Below the pieces are notes generated by a model. That model saw nothing but the letters and a program-made list of their open reading frames with translations, did no database searches and had not been told where the DNA came from. Below are positions 41,961 to 47,426 of a stretch of 47,426 bases of DNA, one piece after another (within the stretch, counting starts at the first letter, position 1; every line of letters begins with the position of its first letter). The position numbers were made by a program, and so were the translations under genes. Location: contig NZ_AEJB01000423.1 in NCBI RefSeq assembly GCF_000331005.1, positions 1 to 47,426 of the forward strand, in the 5' to 3' direction. Source of the DNA: Streptomyces turgidiscabies Car8 (GTDB taxonomy: Bacteria > Actinomycetota > Actinomycetes > Streptomycetales > Streptomycetaceae).

Positions 41961-42860
41961 TTACGGGCCCGGTGATTTCTTCAGGGCGCCCGGTGTTGCC
42001 AGCGCTTTTGCCGCCGCGCGGGCTGCCGGGCGGCCCAGGGCCGCGCGGGAGGTTTCCCGGAGGAGGACGGCTGTGCGGAAGGCCGCCGTGGCGAGGGGGC
42101 CGTGGCGTCTGCTGTACAGGCGGACGCGGTTGAGGGTGAGGATGGTCCAGAGGCGGGGGGACACCTGGGAGTCGCCGCCCAGGTGGACGGCCTCGGCTGT
42201 CGGCTCCAGTTGGGTGGCGTAGCCCAGGTCCCGCGCGCGCAGGCAGTACTCGGTCTCCTCCGAGTAGAGGAAGAAGGACTCGTCCCACAGGCCGCAGGCG
42301 GCCAGACAGTCCCCCGAGATGGCCATGAGCGCGCCGGTCGCCCAGTCCGCGCGCGTGGACCGCCGATACGCGGCGGGGTCGGTGACAAGCTCACTCAGGC
42401 GCGGGAAACGGCCGGCGCGGGTGTTTCCGATGAGGGCCTCGCCGAGCGCCCGGGTCACACTCGACTCGCGGCGCAGCGAGCGGTGGGGCGTGTCCCGGCC
42501 CTCTTCGTACAGGAGCGGTACGGCGATCCCGACACCGTCGCCGAGACTGTCCACGAGGCGTTTGGCGCAGCCCTCCCGCATCCGGATGTCGGGGTTGCAG
42601 ATGAGCACGGCTCCGTACTCCCCGGCCGCGCCCAGCGCCGCGTTCACCCCGGCCGCGTACCCGGCGTTGCGGCCGGTCTGGACGACGGTGGCGTCGGGGG
42701 CCAGTGTCCGGAGCACCTCGACGGTGTCGTCGGCGGAGTCGTTGTCGGCGACGACGAGCCGCCAGTCGAGGCCGGCCATGCCGTCGGGAAGCGCGGCGAG
42801 GAACCCTGGAAGCACCGAGGCGCTGTTCCAGGTGACGACGATGACGGCGACGGGACTCAT
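41961..42860 (-). CDS. GT2 family glycosyltransferase (rhamnosyltransferase-like)
   Basis: A 299-residue GT-A enzyme: VAVIVVTWNSASVLPGFLAAL start, VVADNDSADDTVEVL, QTGRNAGYAAGVNAAL, and the metal motif ILICNPDIRM-like AVLICNPDIRM (DxD replaced by NPD, as in many rhamnosyl- and related transferases). ATGALMAISGDCLAACGLWDESFFLYSEETEYCLRA is the acceptor/base region. It overlaps the upstream Wzz-Wzy fusion gene by 4 bp. Donor sugar not predictable with certainty. Confidence 0.87.
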   Translation of the reverse strand: MSPVAVIVVTWNSASVLPGFLAALPDGMAGLDWRLVVADNDSADDTVEVLRTLAPDATVVQTGRNAGYAAGVNAALGAAGEYGAVLICNPDIRMREGCAKRLVDSLGDGVGIAVPLLYEEGRDTPHRSLRRESSVTRALGEALIGNTRAGRFPRLSELVTDPAAYRRSTRADWATGALMAISGDCLAACGLWDESFFLYSEETEYCLRARDLGYATQLEPTAEAVHLGGDSQVSPRLWTILTLNRVRLYSRRHGPLATAAFRTAVLLRETSRAALGRPAARAAAKALATPGALKKSPGP

Positions 42861-44914
42861 CGGGACTCCGCGAGTTGGGGGACCTGGGCCTCGGATGCCT
42901 TACGGGGTGCGGGGACCGGCACGGCTTCGTCCGCCGCCGCCGATGTCGCCGCCTCGGCCGCCTCGCGGCGGATGAAGCCGAGGTAGCTGCCGCCGGCGCC
43001 CAGGGTCAGGAAGAACATCCCGGCGTACATGGGGAAGCTGAGCGCGTCGAAGGTGGCGCTGATGACCAGGGCGACAAGCGCCGAGGCGAGGAACGCCTGT
43101 CCGAGTTCCCGGTCCGAGTCGTCGCGGGCGAGGCGGCGGATGGCGCCGCCGGTGTGTATCCCGGTGACGAACAGGGCGACCAGCGCGACCAGGCCCACGA
43201 AGCCCATCTCGGCCAGGGTCAGCATGTACTGGTTGTCGGTGAAGAAGTACAGGTCGGGGGTGAAGGTGCCGAAGCCGCGTCCGAACCAGGGGTGTTCGTC
43301 GAGATAGGGGACGATCGCGCCGTACTTCACGGTGCGGGCCTGGGTGCTGCTGTCGGAACCGGCGAAGAAGGTGGCGAACAGGTTGGTGATGGTGCCGATC
43401 AGCCCGGGAATGATCACCTTGAAGCCGGCCACCGAGCCCCCGATGATCCCGATCGCGGCCCAGCGGCGCCCCGGCTTCCAGCGGGGCACCATCACCAGGA
43501 TCACGATGGCGGCGCCGATGATGGACGTCCTGGACACCGTCAGCGGAAGCGCGCCCGCCATGATCGCCACCGGGGCCCAGCGACGCAGCGCGCCCGCGTG
43601 ACGGCGTACCGGATCGAACGCCTGGTGGACGGCGAAGGGAACCAGGATGGCCAGCATCCCGCCGAACTCCAGCGGGTGGGCCGTGGTGGAGCGCGGGCGG
43701 GTGAACGAGCCGCGGTCCATGGCGCTGATCCCGGCGGTGCTGGACTGCAGGCCGGGGATGTGGATGGAGTCGGCGATGTTGGTCGCCGCGAAGAAGTCGT
43801 AGTAGCCGATCAGGGCGACCACCGTGCCCAGGACGACGAGCCGGCGCATCAGCGTCTCCAGTCGGCTGCGCTCCTGGATGCCGGCCGAGGCGAGCACCAC
43901 CAGCGCCACCCACACGCCGAGTCCGATGAGCCCCCGGTCGGCCCCGAGGACCTCCTCGTGCGAGCTGTCGCGGCCGGCGTCCGCGAGATACGACAGCAGC
44001 ACGGCCATGGCGAGCAGACACATCGCCACGCGCGGCAGCCTGGTGCCCTCCGCGGGACGGATTCGGCCGCCGAGCCAGGTCGCGAGATACCAGAGAAGTC
44101 CCAGCAGGGCGAAGACGTTGGCGGGGGTGCCGACGCCGCCCAGCGCGGGCAGGGTGAGGTTCGACGGGACGAAGAAGGCGAGCACCAGATAGCCGGTGAG
44201 GATCGTCGTCGCGTCCAGCTTCCGCACCAGCAGGCCCCTGGGCGCCCGCTCGGGGGGCCGGACGCGGTGGCGCCGGGGAACGTATCCGGCGGTGGCGCGA
44301 CCGCGCCTGCGGACCACCGCGACGCCCTCGGCCAGGATGGACAGCAGGAACGCGCTGACCATCCCGACGATGAGCACCGACGCGATGTTCTGGTACCGGG
44401 CCTTCGACTGCGAGACCGGTGTCTGCGGCAGGACGACCGGCGCGGCCTGCACGGAGTACTTCGCCGGCACCTTGGAGGCGGCCTGCAGGGCCTTCAGCTG
44501 CTCGCCTGTGAACCTGGTGAGGGTGGTGGTCTCCCGCAGTACCTTCGCCCGGTCGGTGCCGGTGACGCCCAGGGTGAGCAGCGGGCTGTCGGCCTCGGGC
44601 GCGAAGCCGACCGTGTACCGGTCGGTGACGCCTCGGGAGTGCAGTTCCTTGGCCGAGTCGCTCGACTGGAGTGTCCTGATGAGCACGTCGGCCGTGACGA
44701 CCAGCGAACCGCCCGCGTTCGATATGGGGTTGCCGAAGGTGGGTGCCAGATCGGCGACCGCGGTGGAGTCGAGCAGGGTGACGGAACTCTGCGACTCGTA
44801 GGACACCGGGATGGTCCGGTACAGATATCCGCCCGTGAGAAGACTGAGCAGGGTGAGTGGCACCATGAAGTACCAACGCCTGCACATGATCGCCCAGATG
44901 TCGCCAAGGCTCAT
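42857..44914 (-). CDS. Fusion of Wzz-like co-polymerase and Wzy/O-antigen-ligase-type polymerase
   Basis: A 685-residue membrane protein from the ATG at 44914, preceded by GGGGAGAAG; the frame extends 30 codons further without support. Residues about 1-205 are a Wzz-type unit: MCRRWYFMVPLTLLSLLTGGYLYRTI as first helix, an extracytoplasmic domain, PVVLPQTPVSQSKARY and a second helix. From about residue 240 a polytopic domain begins. It carries the ligase/polymerase signature HPWFGRGFGTFTPDLYFFTDNQYMLTLAEMG and SRTSIIGAAIVILVMVP. One polypeptide would thus join chain polymerisation with length control. Divergent from a third Wzz-like gene. Confidence 0.87.
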   Translation of the reverse strand: MSLGDIWAIMCRRWYFMVPLTLLSLLTGGYLYRTIPVSYESQSSVTLLDSTAVADLAPTFGNPISNAGGSLVVTADVLIRTLQSSDSAKELHSRGVTDRYTVGFAPEADSPLLTLGVTGTDRAKVLRETTTLTRFTGEQLKALQAASKVPAKYSVQAAPVVLPQTPVSQSKARYQNIASVLIVGMVSAFLLSILAEGVAVVRRRGRATAGYVPRRHRVRPPERAPRGLLVRKLDATTILTGYLVLAFFVPSNLTLPALGGVGTPANVFALLGLLWYLATWLGGRIRPAEGTRLPRVAMCLLAMAVLLSYLADAGRDSSHEEVLGADRGLIGLGVWVALVVLASAGIQERSRLETLMRRLVVLGTVVALIGYYDFFAATNIADSIHIPGLQSSTAGISAMDRGSFTRPRSTTAHPLEFGGMLAILVPFAVHQAFDPVRRHAGALRRWAPVAIMAGALPLTVSRTSIIGAAIVILVMVPRWKPGRRWAAIGIIGGSVAGFKVIIPGLIGTITNLFATFFAGSDSSTQARTVKYGAIVPYLDEHPWFGRGFGTFTPDLYFFTDNQYMLTLAEMGFVGLVALVALFVTGIHTGGAIRRLARDDSDRELGQAFLASALVALVISATFDALSFPMYAGMFFLTLGAGGSYLGFIRREAAEAATSAAADEAVPVPAPRKASEAQVPQLAESR

Positions 44915-44944
44915 GACTTCTCCCCCCGGCCCGGTGCCGCGTGA

Positions 44945-44956
44945 CCGGACGTCCGG
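44945..44956. promoter_or_regulatory. Palindrome in the divergent Wzz-Wzy / Wzz-like promoter region
   Basis: CCGGACGTCCGG is a perfect 12-bp palindrome in the 125-bp gap between the divergent starts at 44914 and 45040. It is a possible regulator site, though GC-rich palindromes of this size also arise by chance. Confidence 0.3.
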
Positions 44957-45039
44957 GCTCCGGCCAAGCATAGGCCTCGTGATCTGGTGGCGATCCGCCC
45001 CCACGCCTGCGAGGATCGGTGCCGACGGAAGGAATCCCC

Positions 45040-45711
45040 GTGTCGCCCCGTGACGTCGCCGAAGCGCTGCTCCGCCGCTGGTACGTGCTTGTTCTCGCGC
45101 TTTTGCTGACGGCCGCCGGGGCCTACCCGGTGATCCGGCCGGCCCCGCAGTACCTGAGTTCGGCGGTCGTGGTCCTCAAACCGCCGGTGACGGGGAACCA
45201 GCCGAACCAGCTGACGAATCTCCAACCCCCGCTCGCCACCCTCTCGTACGGTGTCATCCAGCAGCTCGAATCGCCCGCCGGACGCAGGGAACTGAGCTCT
45301 GCGGGCGTCCGCGGGACGTACCAGCTGATCCCGCGCAACAGCGGCACCAGCGCGACGCCCGCCTATCTGATCCCCTCGTTGCAGGTACAGGCGCGGGCGG
45401 CCGACCCCGCCGAGGCCGACACCACGGTCCGCAACATCATCGGCGTCTACGCCAAGCACGTCGCGGACGTCCAGGAGGCGCAGGGGATCTCGGCGGGGGC
45501 GCGGATCAACGCCTCCGTCCTGGTCGCCCCGAGCGCGGCCCGGGTGCTGGGCACCAAGAGCCGCGCGCTGGCCGGTACGGCCCTGCTGGGTGCGACCGTC
45601 GCGCTCCTGAGCGCGCTGTGGTTCGACCAGTACGCGCTGCGCCGCAGGGACAGGAAGGGCGTCTCGCCGGATCCGCGTCAGCACCCCGGCGGGATTCCGG
45701 TGACGGGCTGA
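45040..45711 (+). CDS. Wzz-like chain-length determinant protein
   Basis: A 223-residue membrane protein. The start is GTG 45040 (SPRDVAEALLRRWYVL) because GGAAGGAA lies 5-6 nt upstream; GTG 45019 is an in-frame alternative. The first helix is VLVLALLLTAAGAYPVI and the second GTALLGATVALLSALWF near residue 190. The extracytoplasmic part contains VVVLKPPVTGNQPNQLTNLQPPL. The short C-terminal tail has no kinase. It would act with the fused Wzz-Wzy protein or regulate a separate polymer. Confidence 0.8.
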   Translation: MSPRDVAEALLRRWYVLVLALLLTAAGAYPVIRPAPQYLSSAVVVLKPPVTGNQPNQLTNLQPPLATLSYGVIQQLESPAGRRELSSAGVRGTYQLIPRNSGTSATPAYLIPSLQVQARAADPAEADTTVRNIIGVYAKHVADVQEAQGISAGARINASVLVAPSAARVLGTKSRALAGTALLGATVALLSALWFDQYALRRRDRKGVSPDPRQHPGGIPVTG

Positions 45712-45726
45712 GCCCCGAAGGGGGCG

Positions 45727-45738
45727 CGAGGCGCCTCG
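45727..45738. terminator. Short hairpin between convergent Wzz-like and GT2 genes
   Basis: CGAGGC/GCCTCG is a perfect self-complementary 12-mer, and CCCC-GAAG-GGGG lies just before it. The 65-bp gap between the two stops probably terminates both genes. Confidence 0.35.
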
Positions 45739-45776
45739 GCGTCGGCCGGTCACGGTCTTCGGACTGAACGGGAGCA

Positions 45777-46823
45777 TCAGATGCCGCGGCGCTTCCACGA
45801 CTCCCACCAGAGCCACTCCCGCCCGCGTTCGGCCACTGCCGACCACACCAGCGGTTGCAGATACGGCATCGTCTTCGCTCCGATCCGCTGTCTGAGCCGC
45901 AGGGCGCGGTACTCGGACAGCGCCTCGTACTCGGGGAGGCACTCCTCGGCGAAGGCGACGAGTTCGTCGACCGGGACGACCTCGGTGCGCCCCCGGTCGT
46001 AGGCGCGGTAGGCGCGGCGCAGTGCGAAGCGGGCGAGGCGGGTGTGCACGGCCTCCGCGAGCCGGTCGGCCTGGGGCAGCAGGTCGGCGCACTTGTCGAG
46101 TACGGAGTCGTAGGCGACGAGGCGTTGGCGCAGGTCGTCGAGCTGGCCGCCGAAGTCGGTGGTGGACATGTTGTTGCCGTGGACGCGGTAGAAGGCCTGG
46201 TCGGCCCCGCGTACGTAGCCGACGTCGGCGCGGGCGGCGAGCCGCATCCACATCTCGATGTCGCCGGCGTGCGGAAGTTCGGGGTCGTAGCCGCCCACCT
46301 CGCGCTGCAGGCTGGTGCGGACGACGACCTCGGGTGAGGTGATGCAGCCGGTGCCTTCGCGGAACCGGCGGTCCAGCCACCAGTGTCCGGGGTAGACGGT
46401 CGAACCGGTGCCGCTCGTGCGGGCCCTGGGCAGCGGGCCGCCGTGCTGGAAGCGCAGGGGGCGGCCGTAGGCGAACCCGGCCTCCGGGTGGGCGTCGAGC
46501 AGGGCGGCGGAGCGTACCAGTGCGCCGGGGACCAGTCGGTCGTCGGCGGAGAGAAGTGCGACGTAGTCACCGTCGGCCCATTCGAGGAGGCCCTCGTTGT
46601 AGGTGGCGATGTGTCCCTTGTTGGTCTCGTGGACGCGGACCTGGATGCGTGAGTCGGCGGCGGCCAGTTTGAGCGCGGTCTCCGCCGAGTCGTCGGGAGA
46701 GGCGTCGTCGATGATGAGTACCCGGACGTCAACGCCGTCCTGCTCGTCGAGGACGCTGCTCACGCAGTCGGCGAGGAAATGACCGTACTTGTAGCACGGG
46801 ATCACAACACTGACGGTACTCAT
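45777..46823 (-). CDS. GT2 family glycosyltransferase
   Basis: A 348-residue enzyme from the ATG at 46823. The GT-A domain opens with STVSVVIPCYKYGHFLADCVSSVL. VLIIDDASPDDS, the nucleotide/metal motif ALLSADDRLVPG and DIEMWMRLAARADVGYV follow. The C-terminal 120 residues are helical with several Arg-rich segments. No ribosome binding site is recognisable before the ATG; the upstream bases already belong to, or abut, the opposite-strand DUF4082 gene. Its native promoter and leader may therefore be missing. An open frame continues 99 codons further upstream but only across antisense DUF4082 sequence. Confidence 0.85.
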   Translation of the reverse strand: MSTVSVVIPCYKYGHFLADCVSSVLDEQDGVDVRVLIIDDASPDDSAETALKLAAADSRIQVRVHETNKGHIATYNEGLLEWADGDYVALLSADDRLVPGALVRSAALLDAHPEAGFAYGRPLRFQHGGPLPRARTSGTGSTVYPGHWWLDRRFREGTGCITSPEVVVRTSLQREVGGYDPELPHAGDIEMWMRLAARADVGYVRGADQAFYRVHGNNMSTTDFGGQLDDLRQRLVAYDSVLDKCADLLPQADRLAEAVHTRLARFALRRAYRAYDRGRTEVVPVDELVAFAEECLPEYEALSEYRALRLRQRIGAKTMPYLQPLVWSAVAERGREWLWWESWKRRGI

Positions 46824-46824
46824 C

Positions 46825-47426
46825 GGTTGGGAAAGCCAATCCCCGGCGGTGGAGGCGACCTTCACACCGTCGACCGAGCTGGAACTGCACACCACGTACA
46901 CCGCGTCCGTCCAGGCCGAGGACCTGTGGGGCAACGCCATGACGGCCCCGGTGACGTGGTCGTTCACCACCAGCTCCACCCCGCCCGCGGTCACCTGCCC
47001 CTGCACGCTGTGGAACACCAGCACCGTGCCGGCCAGGACGGCCGTCACCGACGACCCCAACTCCCTCGAACTGGGCACCAGGTTCCAGTCCTCGGCGAGC
47101 GGCTGGGTCACCGGTGTCACCTTCTACAAGGGCGCCACGAACACCGGCACCCACACCGGCAGCCTCTGGTCCGCCGACGGCACGCTCCTCGCCTCCGGCA
47201 CCTTCACCACCGAGTCCGCCTCCGGCTGGCAGACGATGACGTTCGCGACCCCGGTCGCGATCAGCGCCGACACGGCGTACGTCGTCTCCTACCACGCGCC
47301 CAACGGCAACTACGCGGTGGACGGCGGCTACTTCGCGTCGGCCCACAAGTCGTACCCGCTGACCGCCACCGCCGACATCAGCACGGCCCACAACGGGCTG
47401 TACCGGTACGGCAGTGACGTGGCCTT
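46825..47426 (+). CDS. DUF4082/Ig-like domain protein, 5' end missing and 3' end beyond the window
   Basis: An open frame with no stop to the window end. Residues about 10-50 (ATFTPSTELELHTTYTASVQ, DLWGNAM, VTWSFTT) are the end of a bacterial Ig-like domain. From about residue 55 a DUF4082 domain follows: TCPCTLWNTSTVPA, DPNSLELGTRFQSSASGWVTGVTFYKG, TGSLWSADGTLLASGTF, GWQTMTFATPVAISADTAYVVSYHAPNGNYAVDGGYF. Such domains form parts of large secreted or cell-wall proteins. The expected N-terminal part and signal peptide are absent, because the opposite-strand glycosyltransferase begins here. GTG 46849 is the first in-frame start codon but is not credible. Confidence 0.8.

Noticed and set aside
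46824..47120. N-terminal extension of the last glycosyltransferase
   Set aside because: The added 99 codons are antisense to DUF4082 coding sequence, and the GT2 fold starts properly at the internal ATG at 46823.

Overview
The window looks like a chromosomal segment of a Streptomyces or close relative. GC content is very high, codons end almost always in G or C, genes overlap by 4 bp (ATGA/GTGA), GTG starts are frequent, a Tat-type secreted glycosidase is present, one gene carries rare TTA codons, and a GC-rich interspersed repeat typical of the genus sits in one intergenic gap. No rRNA, tRNA, CRISPR array, insertion sequence or prophage gene was seen.

Layout. 1-5942 holds metabolic and regulatory genes: a partial FUSC-family membrane protein, a divergent AsnC/Lrp regulator, a LysR-type effector domain without its helix-turn-helix divergent from a DUF5997 gene, and a D-amino-acid-dehydrogenase-like flavoenzyme. 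Next come the 3' half of an amino-acid ABC ATPase and the 3' part of a CdaR/PucR-type regulator, joined head to head with both 5' ends missing. 5968-10973 encodes a secreted GH2 beta-galactosidase with a LamG insertion and a MurR/RpiR regulator.

11066-18178 is two divergent transcription units around a 138-bp control region with three evenly spaced inverted repeats. Leftward are a quaternary-amine (OpuC/ProU type) ABC importer's ATPase, two permeases and binding lipoprotein. Rightward are an ornithine-cyclodeaminase/mu-crystallin gene broken by a small deletion, a histidine-ammonia-lyase-fold protein with a non-canonical MIO region, and an amidohydrolase. I read this as an uptake-and-catabolism system for a betaine-like amino acid; the substrate is unknown.

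18361-20418 is a secreted two-domain GH10 xylanase-GH62 arabinofuranosidase behind a clear promoter and operator-like dyads. 20458-27209 is a compact steroid C/D-ring (HIP) catabolic cluster, ipdA-ipdB divergent from ipdC-echA20-fadE30-like-fadE33-like-SDR, with a KstR2-like box between the two arms. It is followed by an unusual P450 lacking ExxR and an NDH-2-like flavoprotein.

30473-46823 is an exopolysaccharide locus. It contains a UDP-ManNAcA module (WecB-like epimerase, WecC-like dehydrogenase, WecG/TagA glycosyltransferase), a WbpD-like sugar acetyltransferase, three Wzz-type proteins (one fused to a Wzy/O-antigen-ligase domain), a Wzx flippase, three GT2 glycosyltransferases, two methyltransferases, a beta-helix lipoprotein and an uncharacterised protein. 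The window ends inside a DUF4082/Ig-like protein whose 5' end is lost against the last glycosyltransferase.

At three places (about 4910, 15500 and 46825) genes are cut without any mobile element. These are either small deletions in this strain or assembly joins, and they affect how the neighbouring genes should be read.
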